From UBA5359 sp002410925 [NCBI: bacterium UBP13_UBA5359] (GTDB lineage: Bacteria; UBP13; UBA5359): 64,000 bases of DNA. Positions 43,706 to 54,284 of the stretch are shown piece after piece. Under the pieces are notes generated by a model, which was given only the letters and a program-made list of their open reading frames with translations, was not told the origin of the DNA and did not search any database. The translations under genes and the position numbers were made by a program. How positions within the stretch are numbered: position 1 is the stretch's first letter; each line of letters begins with the position of its first letter. The stretch lies in the NCBI GenBank assembly GCA_002410925.1, contig DHPR01000012.1:126381-190380 (forward strand). The letters are read 5' to 3'.

Positions 43706-43734
43706 TTGACAACATGCTTGCGATTGCCTATTAT
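43706..43734 (+). promoter_or_regulatory. promoter of groES-groEL
   Basis: TTGACA at 43706-43711, 17-base spacer, TATTAT at 43729-43734. The CIRCE element starts 9 bases downstream, so HrcA would cover the transcription start. Confidence 0.85.
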
Positions 43735-43742
43735 ATGATTTG

Positions 43743-43769
43743 TTAGCACTCCTAACGTGTGAGTGCTAA
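43743..43769 (+). promoter_or_regulatory. CIRCE element (HrcA operator)
   Basis: TTAGCACTC, nine bases, GAGTGCTAA: a perfect match to the CIRCE consensus. It lies between the promoter and groES, so HrcA represses the chaperonin operon until heat or misfolding relieves it. Confidence 0.97.
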
Positions 43770-43820
43770 ACATTCAAAATATCAATATTGACTAAAGAAA
43801 GTGAGAGGAGGGATTAAGTA

Positions 43821-44105
43821 ATGTTAAAGCCTTTAGGAGATCGTGTAGTCGTAAAGGTGGCCAGCGAAGAGGAAAAGACCGCCGGTGGTATTTATCTGCC
43901 GGATACGGCTAAGGAGAAGCCCCAGAAGGGCGAGATTATAGCCGTAGGCCCTGGCAAGATGCTGGAAAACGGACAGCGAGCAGCCATGCAGGTCAAGCAA
44001 GGTGATAAGGTCGTTTTTTCCAAGTATGGCGGCACCGAGGTCAAAGTGGGCGGCGAGGAGTTTATGCTCCTTCGCGAAGATGATATCTACGCCATTGAGG
44101 AGTAG
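43821..44105 (+). CDS. groES: co-chaperonin GroES
   Basis: 94 residues, complete. [11 protein letters not shown] at the start, [26 protein letters not shown] and a mobile loop, ending DDIYAIEE. Caps the GroEL ring. GAGGAGGGA precedes the ATG; 28 bp before groEL. Confidence 0.98.
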   Translation: MLKPLGDRVVVKVASEEEKTAGGIYLPDTAKEKPQKGEIIAVGPGKMLENGQRAAMQVKQGDKVVFSKYGGTEVKVGGEEFMLLREDDIYAIEE

Positions 44106-44115
44106 ATAAAACTGA

Positions 44116-45762
<1,647 letters not shown>

Positions 45763-45784
45763 GAGTAATAAAGCACTAAAGAAG

Positions 45785-45822
45785 AAATAACGAGAGGAGG
45801 CATTGGCCTCCTCTCGTTATTT
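45785..45822. terminator. bidirectional terminator after groEL
   Basis: Perfect 17-bp stem (45785-45801 with 45806-45822) and an ATTG loop. The A/T ends of the stem give a U-rich tail in both directions. It touches the stop codon of the convergent nuclease gene. Confidence 0.88.
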
Positions 45823-46655
45823 CAATAAGATGTCTCTTTTATCTTCCTCACCAGTTGCATATTCGGCTTGAAGGGTGACGCCACCTGCTCAACAACCTCC
45901 GGCAGGTCATTGATTCCGGCAAAAGGAGTCTCCCGCAAACTGAGATTATAAGCCTTGACCATTAGCTTCTCGAGATTGAGCACATCTTCAATATTATAGG
46001 CCAGCAAGGTTTCCAAAGCTTCCGGGCAATGATTACAACAATATTCACGCCACAGAAGCACAGCAAAATATCCATCGATGCCGTCCAGGTTCCCTCGATC
46101 GATACCCATTTGCCTCTCACAGCCTTTAAGGCCGCCTTTGTATCCCAGCCCTCGCAAAAGATAACGTAAATCTATATGCGGCTGCTGTAGAGAAACTCCC
46201 AATGTACGCTCTATGAAAGGGAAATCGAAGCTCTTACCATTGTAGGTTATCAGTAAATCGTAATCAGTTATATCATCTTTAAATTTATCCAGATTTATAC
46301 CGTGAATATAAAACTTGATCCGGCCCCCGCCATAGAGGGCTATGGTCGTGATGTGGTCACCCGGCTCTCCCAACCCGGTGGTTTCGATATCCAGATATAC
46401 AGCCTTATGTCTGAACTCAGGAAAAAAACGCCAGTACAGCCGCGAAGAAAGTGCAGAGGCAAACGGCCTTATATCTCCGGCATCCAGATACCTTCTGGAA
46501 TCGCTTAAAGCCTCTTCGAGTCGAGATAATGGCAGCGGAACCTTTTCTGCCTCTGCTGCCGTTACATCTTCCCAGGCAAGGAGGCCGTGCTGCCAGAGAC
46601 GGCGCTCGCCGGCCTCCCCTATCCCCGGTATATGTATGAAAGTACTGGTCAGCAT
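45822..46655 (-). CDS. YprB-like RNase H-fold exonuclease (DEDD type)
   Basis: 277 residues. A short N-terminal helix-hairpin-helix-like piece (IPGIGEAGERRLWQHG), then a DnaQ-like nuclease core: VYLDIETTG (D89, E91), ITYNGKSFDFPFI, and LAYNIEDVLNLEKL with the last acidic site. PF13482-type proteins of this length are widespread and uncharacterised; B. subtilis YprB is the model. No Shine-Dalgarno site is visible; a TATACT box ends only 6 bases before the ATG, so the mRNA may be leaderless. Confidence 0.85.
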   Translation of the reverse strand: MLTSTFIHIPGIGEAGERRLWQHGLLAWEDVTAAEAEKVPLPLSRLEEALSDSRRYLDAGDIRPFASALSSRLYWRFFPEFRHKAVYLDIETTGLGEPGDHITTIALYGGGRIKFYIHGINLDKFKDDITDYDLLITYNGKSFDFPFIERTLGVSLQQPHIDLRYLLRGLGYKGGLKGCERQMGIDRGNLDGIDGYFAVLLWREYCCNHCPEALETLLAYNIEDVLNLEKLMVKAYNLSLRETPFAGINDLPEVVEQVASPFKPNMQLVRKIKETSY

Positions 46656-46713
46656 AGAGGCAGTATATCAAAAGGCATCTCGGATGGCCAGAGTATTTCC
46701 TTGCTCAAATGGC

Positions 46714-47919
46714 CTATATCCAGCCCCGCTCACGCATAGAGCAGATCAATTCCTCTACTGCAATAATCTGCGCAGCCGTCCGATTATCTACTTTAAAGCG
46801 CTCGCTGCACTCACGCATCTGATTGAAAGCCAAGCCTATGCGGTCATCTATAGTATGATACGTTTCCGCAGCCTCCGTAATGCTACCGCTTTTGGCCTTG
46901 CGCCATTCAACGTAAGAAGCCACCACACCGCCGCTGTTGGCCAGAATATCCGGTATTATCACTACCCCATTTTCATTAAGGATATCATCAGCCTCTGCCG
47001 TGGTCGGGCCGTTGGCTCCTTCCACGATCATTTTAGCTTTGATATCGGCAGCATTACCGACATGAATCACATTTTCCAATGCACAGGGGCAGAGAAGATC
47101 GACATCAAGCAGAAGCAAGTCTTCATTGGTAATGGCTTCCCCTTTGCCATATCCGGCCAAACTGCCGTTCAAACGAGCATACTCGAACATCTCGGCGACA
47201 TCCAAACCCTTTTCATTATAAAATCCTCCAGTAACATCCGAAACAGCTTGTACCCTGCAACCATATTTCTGGAGAAAGAGAGCTGTGTAACTGCCTACAT
47301 TGCCAAAACCCTGCACGGCAACCGTTGTTCTCTCAGGTACCTGGCGTAAAATTTCCTGCAATCCCATGATGGATACAAAGGCTATGCCATGCCCTGTAGC
47401 CTCACGGCGACCTGGCAATCCCCCTACCCGCGGCGGCTTGCCGGTAATACTCTCCGGCATGCGCGTTTCGCCATAAATAACAGCCATATCAAAGGGTGTC
47501 GTACCCATATCCGGTGCCGGTACATAAGCGCCGCTACGCAACTCCCACTCTATCATACGCACGAATTCCTTGAGTACCGCCGTCTTTTGGAAACGTGTGA
47601 GCTTTGTCGGATCCAGGCATATACCGCTCTTGCCCCCGCCGAAGGGTATCCCTGCTAAGGCTGTCTTCCAGACCATTCTTTCCGCTAAATCTCTAGTTTC
47701 ATCAAGTGTCACCTGCGGAGAGAAGCGGATCCCCCCTTTGGCCGGGCCACGAGCAGTGTTATGGTAAACGACATAACAGTCTCCCTCAATTACCGTATTT
47801 TCATCCAGCACAATGGTCAGATTGAAGCAGATCTCCTTTTCCCTCGTTGCCAAAAGTCTTTCGGCTGTTTCAGGTATCTTGATACAGTGCCTGAGCTTCT
47901 CAAAATCTATACTGGACAT
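46714..47919 (-). CDS. gdhA: glutamate dehydrogenase (Glu/Leu/Phe/Val dehydrogenase family)
   Basis: 401 residues. Substrate and catalytic lysines in ARGPAKGGIRFSP and WKTALAGIPFGGGKSGI, then APDMGT, the Rossmann AVQGFGNVGSYTA, and VEGANGPTTAEAD. It interconverts glutamate and 2-oxoglutarate plus ammonia. GGGAGGGAGA lies upstream of the ATG. The length fits the NAD-type enzymes of bacteria and archaea. Confidence 0.95.
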   Translation of the reverse strand: MSSIDFEKLRHCIKIPETAERLLATREKEICFNLTIVLDENTVIEGDCYVVYHNTARGPAKGGIRFSPQVTLDETRDLAERMVWKTALAGIPFGGGKSGICLDPTKLTRFQKTAVLKEFVRMIEWELRSGAYVPAPDMGTTPFDMAVIYGETRMPESITGKPPRVGGLPGRREATGHGIAFVSIMGLQEILRQVPERTTVAVQGFGNVGSYTALFLQKYGCRVQAVSDVTGGFYNEKGLDVAEMFEYARLNGSLAGYGKGEAITNEDLLLLDVDLLCPCALENVIHVGNAADIKAKMIVEGANGPTTAEADDILNENGVVIIPDILANSGGVVASYVEWRKAKSGSITEAAETYHTIDDRIGLAFNQMRECSERFKVDNRTAAQIIAVEELICSMRERGWI

Positions 47920-48018
47920 CTCTGTCTCCCTCCCTTGTATTATTTTATGCCCGTAGTATTATAGCACAACATTAATATCTCTTCCTAGTTTTTTTATGAT
48001 ATTCGTAAAAGCATATAG

Positions 48019-48050
48019 AAAGGGCTCCTGCGTTGCCGCGGAAGCCCTTT
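48019..48050. terminator. hairpin, probable terminator of the permease operon
   Basis: Inverted repeat AAAGGGCTCC / GGAAGCCCTTT (one unpaired base) with a 11-nt loop, 48 bases past the stop of the malG-like gene and 100 bases before the gdhA start on the same strand. There is only a weak T-run, so termination strength is uncertain. Confidence 0.6.
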
Positions 48051-48097
48051 GATAAGCACTCATAATCGGTACATAATCAATCGATAAGCTATGTTTC

Positions 48098-49015
48098 TCA
48101 GCCCTTGACGGCGCCGAGTTGTATACCTTTGACGAAGAAGCGCTGGTTGAAGATGAAGACTATCAACACCGGCAGCAGAACAATAATTGATCCGGCCATA
48201 AGCAGCGTCCAGTCTGTGGTATAAAGCCCCTGGAAAGATGCCAGGCCAACGGGCAACGTTTTCAACTCCATGGAGTTGATAACAATTAACGGCCACATAA
48301 AGCTGTTCCATGATCCCATAAAGGTGAAAGTAGTCAACGTAGCCAGAGCCGGCAAGGATAGAGGCAGAATCACTCGATAGTATATTCCAAAGAGACTGCA
48401 GCCGTCTATCTTGGCCGCATCCTCCAGATCCCTGGGCAAGCCCATGAAAAACTGCCGCAGCATGAAGGTGCCGTAAGCGCTGAATATGCCCGGCACTATC
48501 AGAGCCCAGTAGGTATCTATCCAGCCGATGGTTTTAAGTAGAATAAATACCGGTATCATGGTTACGGAACCGGGAATCATCATCGTGGCCAGATAGCAAA
48601 GAAAGAGCTTGTCACGGCCGGGGAAATGCAACCTGGCGAAAGAATAAGCTGCCAGAGAGCTGGTAAAGACCTGGCCAAAGGTTACGCATACAGCCACAAA
48701 AATACTGTTGAGATAGAACCGCCCAAAGGGAACGGCCTTCCAAGCTCTGGCGTAGTTCTCCCACATCATCGGCTTGGGTATCCACTGCGGCGGAAAGGTA
48801 AACACTGCCCCCGGCTCTTTAAGCGAGGTGGATAACATCCATAGGAAGGGAATAATCATGGATACGCCACCGATTATTAGAACCAGATGAGTAATAGTCT
48901 TTAAAAATCTTTCCCTGGCAAGCTTTCGCTTGCGGGAGCGTATATAAGCATCGCTATTAGCCCTTACCGGCGCTCTGTTTATAACCTGTGCCTCATTGTT
49001 TTGCATACTGCTCAT
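48098..49015 (-). CDS. carbohydrate ABC transporter permease, MalG/LacG type
   Basis: 305 residues from ATG 49015 (AAAGG 9 nt upstream; a GTG 9 bases before it overlaps the site). Six membrane helices and the EAA loop EDAAKIDGCSLFGIYYRVILPLSLP. Pairs with the upstream MalF-type gene to form the inner-membrane sugar channel. A polar ~40-residue N-terminus precedes the first helix. Confidence 0.93.
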   Translation of the reverse strand: MSSMQNNEAQVINRAPVRANSDAYIRSRKRKLARERFLKTITHLVLIIGGVSMIIPFLWMLSTSLKEPGAVFTFPPQWIPKPMMWENYARAWKAVPFGRFYLNSIFVAVCVTFGQVFTSSLAAYSFARLHFPGRDKLFLCYLATMMIPGSVTMIPVFILLKTIGWIDTYWALIVPGIFSAYGTFMLRQFFMGLPRDLEDAAKIDGCSLFGIYYRVILPLSLPALATLTTFTFMGSWNSFMWPLIVINSMELKTLPVGLASFQGLYTTDWTLLMAGSIIVLLPVLIVFIFNQRFFVKGIQLGAVKG

Positions 49016-49053
49016 ATTCTTCACCCTTTAATATATAAGCTTTAATAAGACGA

Positions 49054-49947
49054 TCAATTATACTGCACCAGCTTACCGCCAAAGCGCCAATTGAACAAAG
49101 TGATCAACAGGACCACTATGAACAGCACCCAGGCTATAGAAGCTGCATAGCCCATCTTGAACCATTGGTAAGCATTATTATATATATAGTACTCTATAGT
49201 AGTCGTGGAACCGGCCGGACCGCCGCCGGTCATGATGAAAGCAGACATAAAGCCGCCCTGAAAGCCGCTGATTACCGCCATAATGCCGATAAAGAAGGTC
49301 GTGGGCGATAGATACGGTAAGGTAATAGCTTTGAACTTCTGCCAGGCATTGGCCCCATCTATCTCCGCCGCTTCATAGAGCTCCGGCGGCACACCCTGCA
49401 GAGCTGCCAAATAAAGAATCATATTCATGCCGCCGACAGCGCCCCATAGCCCCATTAACATCAAAGCAGGCTTGGCCCAGGCGGTGCTGGAAAGCCAATC
49501 CGGCCCCTGTATGCCGACCTGAGACAGCATCGTATTGATAAGACCAAAATCAGGGTTGTAGAGCCAGCGCCATAACAAACAGATGGCAACACCGGAGCAG
49601 ACGCTGGGAAGAAAGTAGATGGTACGATAAATAACTATGCCGCGCAGCTTCTGGTTCATCAGCAAGGCTACCAGCAAGGCACCTATCATGCAGAGCGGAA
49701 TATTGGCCATCAGATAGACTGTGTTGCCGACATATTGCCAGAAGAGCTTGTCGTGAAAAAGGTTGATGAAGTTGGTTATTCCGACAAATTTGGGCGGAGT
49801 CAGAATATCCCAATCCATAAAACTCAACACCAGCGATGCCAGAACAGGCAACGATGTGAAGAGCAGAAAGCCCAAAAAGTTGGGCAGAAGGAATACATAC
49901 CCTGCTACCGATTCGTTGGAAGCCAACCTGCTGAAGAAACGCTTCAT
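49054..49947 (-). CDS. carbohydrate ABC transporter permease, MalF/UgpA type
   Basis: 297 residues from ATG 49947 (GCGAGGATC 8 nt upstream). Six helices with AGYVFLLPNFLGFLLFTSLPVLASLVLSF and the EAA loop YEAAEIDGANAWQKFKAITLPYL. Its binding protein and ATPase are not adjacent. The lipoproteins at 5173 and 58567 are candidates, the latter being closer and on the same strand. Confidence 0.93.
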   Translation of the reverse strand: MKRFFSRLASNESVAGYVFLLPNFLGFLLFTSLPVLASLVLSFMDWDILTPPKFVGITNFINLFHDKLFWQYVGNTVYLMANIPLCMIGALLVALLMNQKLRGIVIYRTIYFLPSVCSGVAICLLWRWLYNPDFGLINTMLSQVGIQGPDWLSSTAWAKPALMLMGLWGAVGGMNMILYLAALQGVPPELYEAAEIDGANAWQKFKAITLPYLSPTTFFIGIMAVISGFQGGFMSAFIMTGGGPAGSTTTIEYYIYNNAYQWFKMGYAASIAWVLFIVVLLITLFNWRFGGKLVQYN

Positions 49948-50083
49948 AAGACAGATCCTCGCCTTCAAAGAAAAGAATTCAAGCAAAAAACGCCGCAAAG
50001 CGGTTAACCTTAAAAGTATTCTCTCTCAACGGCCAAAAATCCTGCTTGTTACCCGAATTTCATTCATATAAAAATGCACAGTA

Positions 50084-51553
50084 TCAATCTATACTGTATA
50101 GAACAAACCGATTCGCCCCCGAAACAAACTCTCTTACATAGCTGGCCGGCAATCCTGCCGGTAATTGCTGCAGCGGTAAGAGCAGAAAAAAATCCCCTTG
50201 CCGTACTCCGTTTTGCAGCAGATAACGCAGAGGTTCTTCATCTGAAGAGATGTTAACATAATTGCTCACTCCTTTACGGGAATAAAGCTCTGAACGCCAA
50301 GATTGGTAATAAATAGTATGTCCCTTTACGGCTTCGCTATCTGTAAACCGCATAACCATATCCAGACCGGATACGTAGGATCCGATTACAGCAACTGTTG
50401 TGCGAGAAGCTGCAAAGCTCTGCCTGAAAGTGAACCCCAGCAACAGAACCAGTAAGAAGTACTTTGTCTTGCGTACATTACCAAGAGCAGTTACATACCC
50501 GGCCAGCCCTGCTATAGCCGTGCCGGCTATGCCGGCCAGCGGCAAAGAGAGCACCGCCTGATAGCGCCACTCAGACAGAGGCGCCAGAGCGGTCAACGGC
50601 AGGACAAAGACCAGCCATATCACCATAAAATGCAGAGTAGAGGCTATACGCTTATCGTATTCATTACAACCCGGCAGATACCGACGAACCTTGTTCCAGG
50701 CCGGCAGCAATGCTGCCATAATAACCACCGCCAGCGGCAAAGTAATTCCGGTCAACATGCGGAAGGCAAATCTGGCTGCCCTATCCAGGCTGGCAATTTT
50801 GAAAAGCTCCAAGCCGCCGGCGCCAAAAAGGTTAGGCCATACCGAGATCGGTACCAAAAGCAGAAGAAGCCTGCGGCGGTGCAGTAAGCTGCCTCGCCCT
50901 TCAAAAGCTATAAAAAAGGCCGCCACCAACAGAGGATATATACGGGCTGTCTCCTTTATAAGACAGGCTGCCATTGCAGATAGGAATATCCCCGCCAGCC
51001 ACCCTTTACTTCCGCTTCGGCTGTAAAAAGCCAGTCCTATCAGGGAGAGAATTACCAAAGTTTCGGCAAGCAATTCAAAATCACTGAAATACATGGCGCT
51101 TTGCAATGTGGACGGAGAGATAATCAACACTAGCGAAGATATGGCCGCAGCCATCCTGCTGCCAGATAAGAGCCGGATCAGGATATACAGTGCTATGACC
51201 AAAGACGCAACAACCACGGCTTTGAAAAGACGATAACCCAGGGGATTGGAGCCGAAAAAAGCATAAAGACCGGAAAAAAGAACCGTTTCCAATGGTCTAT
51301 AGAAAAATCCTTTCCCGATGCTAAAAACAGCTTTCCAATCAACACCCCGCTCCAAAGCTATAAGATAATCGTAATCATGCCAGTAAAACGGCAGATGATG
51401 GGTAAAGTACAGAAAATAGCAGAAAGCCAGTAAGGCCAGCAAAGGCAGCTCCCAGCAAATATTTATCCGGGAGGCTATACCCGATAAGGTGCACCTCTGC
51501 CAGTATGCCGGCAGCATCATACCTATCCGTGGCTTTTTACGGCTAATGCTCAT
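50084..51553 (-). CDS. multi-pass membrane protein, GT-C glycosyltransferase-like
   Basis: 489 residues with roughly ten hydrophobic helices. After the first helix comes FYWHDYDYLIALERGVDW, which places an Asp pair in the first outer loop, as in the GT-C (PMT/ArnT/PglJ-like) glycosyltransferases. The C-terminal ~80 residues form a non-membrane domain (GHTIYYQSWRSELYSRKGVSNYVN). It would use a lipid-linked sugar at the outer face. The assignment is by topology only. Its ATG overlaps the DUF1015 stop by 4 bases. Confidence 0.6.
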   Translation of the reverse strand: MSISRKKPRIGMMLPAYWQRCTLSGIASRINICWELPLLALLAFCYFLYFTHHLPFYWHDYDYLIALERGVDWKAVFSIGKGFFYRPLETVLFSGLYAFFGSNPLGYRLFKAVVVASLVIALYILIRLLSGSRMAAAISSLVLIISPSTLQSAMYFSDFELLAETLVILSLIGLAFYSRSGSKGWLAGIFLSAMAACLIKETARIYPLLVAAFFIAFEGRGSLLHRRRLLLLLVPISVWPNLFGAGGLELFKIASLDRAARFAFRMLTGITLPLAVVIMAALLPAWNKVRRYLPGCNEYDKRIASTLHFMVIWLVFVLPLTALAPLSEWRYQAVLSLPLAGIAGTAIAGLAGYVTALGNVRKTKYFLLVLLLGFTFRQSFAASRTTVAVIGSYVSGLDMVMRFTDSEAVKGHTIYYQSWRSELYSRKGVSNYVNISSDEEPLRYLLQNGVRQGDFFLLLPLQQLPAGLPASYVREFVSGANRFVLYSID

Positions 51554-52839
51554 AGCAACTTATTGATTACTAAACCGGTTATGAGCTTGGGATAGAAATA
51601 GGTGGTCTTGCGCGGCATTCTCTCTCCGGCCAGAGCCAGGCCTTTAATCTGCTCCACTCTGGCAGGATTGAGCAACACCGCTATGTCGGCTTCACTACTT
51701 CGAACCGCCTCTAGGGCTCTATCCGCCTCTATTACAAAGGAGATGGTCCCCGGGTCTGTATCATCCACATCCATGAGATCCCTGAGCAGAAGCTCATGTA
51801 GAATGGTAACATCCAGTCCGGCCAGAGGACCGGTAATATTCCCCACTCTGCCTGAAGCGGCTATCTCCTGACGAAGCGTGAGCAGCTGCATGCCCTCATC
51901 CTTTGTGTACAGGATAAAGGACGGTCCCTTCCGGCCGGCCTCCGCCAGAGATGCCAGGGCCGTATCATGACAGCAGCTGCACACCGGATGTATCTCGAAG
52001 AAGCTTTCCAGCCGCTCCTTGGGCGGAAGCTTGCCCTTAATCACCAATCGATGAGTAGGCAGGATGGTCAGACCGGGATCGGACATCTCTACCATGACCA
52101 TCATAACATAATCAAAGTCATAAGTGCCCTCTTCCCCAAGACCGCGCAAACGGCGCTGTTCACGGCTATAGTTCAGAGCAGTTTCATAGCGATGATGCCC
52201 ATCGGCTATAAAGAGCTGCTTATCGGCCAAGGCAGAGATTACGGCAGCCTGCATATCGGAATCCGTCAAAGCCCATAGACGGTGCTCCTCAGTGTCCAAA
52301 GCAGCAACAGCCAACGGCTTGTCTGCCGTCACACGGTTGAAGGTCTCGGCAATGTGTCCCTCCGGTTCACTGTAAAGCCCGAACACGGGACTGAAGTTGG
52401 CGCCACAGGCCTGCATCAGGCGCAACCGGTCCTCCTTATGCTTGGAGAAGGTCTGCTCATGCGGTAATATGATACCTTGGCTGAAATCCACCAGGCGCAC
52501 GGCACCGATAATGCCGCGCCGGGTAAGGTGCCCCCCTCCGGGCAGGACGTATTCCTGCTCATAAAGATAGAGCGTGGGTTGTTCGTCCCGGCTCAGTACA
52601 CCCTTTTCCTGCCAGCTATTGAAGCGATCGGCCGCTCTGGTATAGCGATTATTAGTATCATTATCCCCCGAGCGTTCTTCATCCAGAATAAGTCTGACCA
52701 CGTTATACGGATCTCTATCGCAAAGCTTATGCTGCTGATCGGAATCGATGACATCATAAGGAGGGGCCAACACAGCAGATAGAAACGCTCCTTCTCTGCC
52801 GGAATATCTTATGCCTTTGAATGCTCTTACCTCTGCCAT
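51550..52839 (-). CDS. DUF1015-family protein
   Basis: 429 residues. AFKGIRYSG at the start, VLAPPYDVID, DPYNVVRLILDEE, RGIIGAVRLVDFSQGIILPHEQTFSKHKEDRLRLM, FIADGHHRYETALNY and VMVEMSDPGLTILPTHRLV are the family signatures. The function is unknown. The FIADGHHRYETA patch and conserved basic residues suggest an enzyme. GGGGGAGG precedes the ATG. DUF1015 genes often neighbour serine and one-carbon genes; here the nearest serC is 19 kb away. Confidence 0.93.
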   Translation of the reverse strand: MAEVRAFKGIRYSGREGAFLSAVLAPPYDVIDSDQQHKLCDRDPYNVVRLILDEERSGDNDTNNRYTRAADRFNSWQEKGVLSRDEQPTLYLYEQEYVLPGGGHLTRRGIIGAVRLVDFSQGIILPHEQTFSKHKEDRLRLMQACGANFSPVFGLYSEPEGHIAETFNRVTADKPLAVAALDTEEHRLWALTDSDMQAAVISALADKQLFIADGHHRYETALNYSREQRRLRGLGEEGTYDFDYVMMVMVEMSDPGLTILPTHRLVIKGKLPPKERLESFFEIHPVCSCCHDTALASLAEAGRKGPSFILYTKDEGMQLLTLRQEIAASGRVGNITGPLAGLDVTILHELLLRDLMDVDDTDPGTISFVIEADRALEAVRSSEADIAVLLNPARVEQIKGLALAGERMPRKTTYFYPKLITGLVINKLL

Positions 52840-52955
52840 ATCTGCCTCCCCCGGCCGAATCTGTCCGAAACAAATACCAGCCTGATGAAAATTCTTTCGT
52901 TTTTGCCGCTCGGCCTGTCAGCCAAAGCAGCACATATTATAATATATCACAGGAA

Positions 52956-53090
52956 GGCCTGGATTTCATCTTAACCGTGCGCGTCAAACCCGGAAGCGAA
53001 CGCAGCGACGCAGCCGGAGAAGCGAAACTGGCTTACCGGCAGCCTCTGTTTCCACCTCAGAGACACAAAATTCTATTCTGCGCAGGGTAA
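52956..53090 (+). pseudogene. possible remnant of a DUF167/YggU-type gene
   Basis: The translated stretch GLDFILTVRVKPGSERSDAAGE looks like the conserved start of DUF167 proteins (VRVKPGASR...), but the frame then loses similarity and stops after ~22 codons. The rest of the domain is not found in any plus-strand frame to 53244. The 405-base gap from 52840 to 53244 holds only this. It could also be chance. Confidence 0.35.
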
Positions 53091-53244
53091 CTTGAATCCG
53101 GGGGATAGGGAAGACCAAAGAAAGCTGAAATTGGCCTGCCAATCGCTTTTCAGGATGCCCGGGAAGCTTTCTGCTACCGCCATCCCTGACCACTTCTTCC
53201 ATACAGGCACCCTGGTAAACCAGCTGATCCCAATATCATACATT

Positions 53245-54267
53245 TCACCGATTACGCAAGCGCCAGCCCTCGTCAAGCATAGTCAGATATTTCTCTATGG
53301 GAATATATGAGGCTATGCTGTTGCCGGAGCCCAGCGCGTATCCGCCCTCTGCGCCCACCTCTGTGACCAGCATCCCGGTATATGCCCGTATCTCTTCCTC
53401 CGTACTCCGGCAAAGCCTGTCCACATCGTAGCCACCCAGGATAGCGATCCTCTCTCCGTACAGCTTCCATGCCTCCGTAACGGGAAGGATAGAGTCCTCG
53501 TAGGAATGCTTGGCATCTATCTTCACCTCCTCGATGATCTCCTCCATCACCGGGGCAAGTTGTCCGCAGGAGTGCAGAATCACCGGCTTACCGGCGGCAT
53601 GCCCTATCTCCGCCAGCTTCTTGTGCACGGGAAGTATATACTTCCTGAGATCGTCAGGTCTTAGCAACGGCTGGGTCTTGAAGCCCAGATCATCATGAAC
53701 GACCACCGCCCCCACAATGTCGATCGAGGCCATATTGCGATACATGGCGGTGAATATATCCTCCAAACGGCTGCATACCGCCTGCACCAGATCCGGATCA
53801 TCGATCAGCATAAAACAGAGCGGCTCAAAACCGATCAGGGATTGCAGACATTCAAAGAAACCGCTTAATCCGCTGTTGCAGGTGGCCATCATGCCTTCCG
53901 GCAATACCCGGGACACCTGATCGAATTCCGCGTATGAAACGGCATCCGTTGCCGGCCAGGGATACTCCTCGAAGCTCTTCCTGTCACTTATCGGATATGG
54001 GTGAGAGCGATCAACGAGACTTCCCCGCGGCATATCCACCCTGCTCCACACAGGCAAACAATCATACCCCGCTTTGTAATAGAACTCCACCGTATCAGCC
54101 GCATGTTCAATCCGCTTTCCCAGCACGCGTTCCTGGACGGGAATATCCACCAGCAGTTCATAGAACGGGATAAAATCCGGCCTGCCGTCACGCAGGAGAA
54201 CACGTCTGAGTTGGTCAAAATCCGGTGCCGGTTTGATACATGTTTCCTCTAAAGATTGCAAGGGCAT
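53245..54267 (-). CDS. uroporphyrinogen decarboxylase (URO-D)-family protein
   Basis: 340 residues from ATG 54267 (GGAGGTG 7-8 nt upstream; an earlier ATG at 54285 is unlikely). The barrel motifs FIPFYELLVD, VVVHDDLGFKTQPLLRPDDLRKYILP, the metal-site-like VILHSCGQLAPVMEEII and IAILGGYDVDRL fit the methyltransferase/URO-D superfamily (MtaA, CmuA), not HemE, whose Arg-rich N-terminus is absent. It may move methyl groups to corrinoid or CoM. Its position at the end of a glycan-degradation cluster is unusual. Confidence 0.82.
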   Translation of the reverse strand: MPLQSLEETCIKPAPDFDQLRRVLLRDGRPDFIPFYELLVDIPVQERVLGKRIEHAADTVEFYYKAGYDCLPVWSRVDMPRGSLVDRSHPYPISDRKSFEEYPWPATDAVSYAEFDQVSRVLPEGMMATCNSGLSGFFECLQSLIGFEPLCFMLIDDPDLVQAVCSRLEDIFTAMYRNMASIDIVGAVVVHDDLGFKTQPLLRPDDLRKYILPVHKKLAEIGHAAGKPVILHSCGQLAPVMEEIIEEVKIDAKHSYEDSILPVTEAWKLYGERIAILGGYDVDRLCRSTEEEIRAYTGMLVTEVGAEGGYALGSGNSIASYIPIEKYLTMLDEGWRLRNR

Positions 54268-54284
54268 TCGATCACACCTCCACA

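Noticed and set aside
46342-47349. A 335-codon plus-strand frame opposite the YprB-like and gdhA genes.
   Set aside because: It runs antisense across two well-supported genes and the gap between them; no motif.
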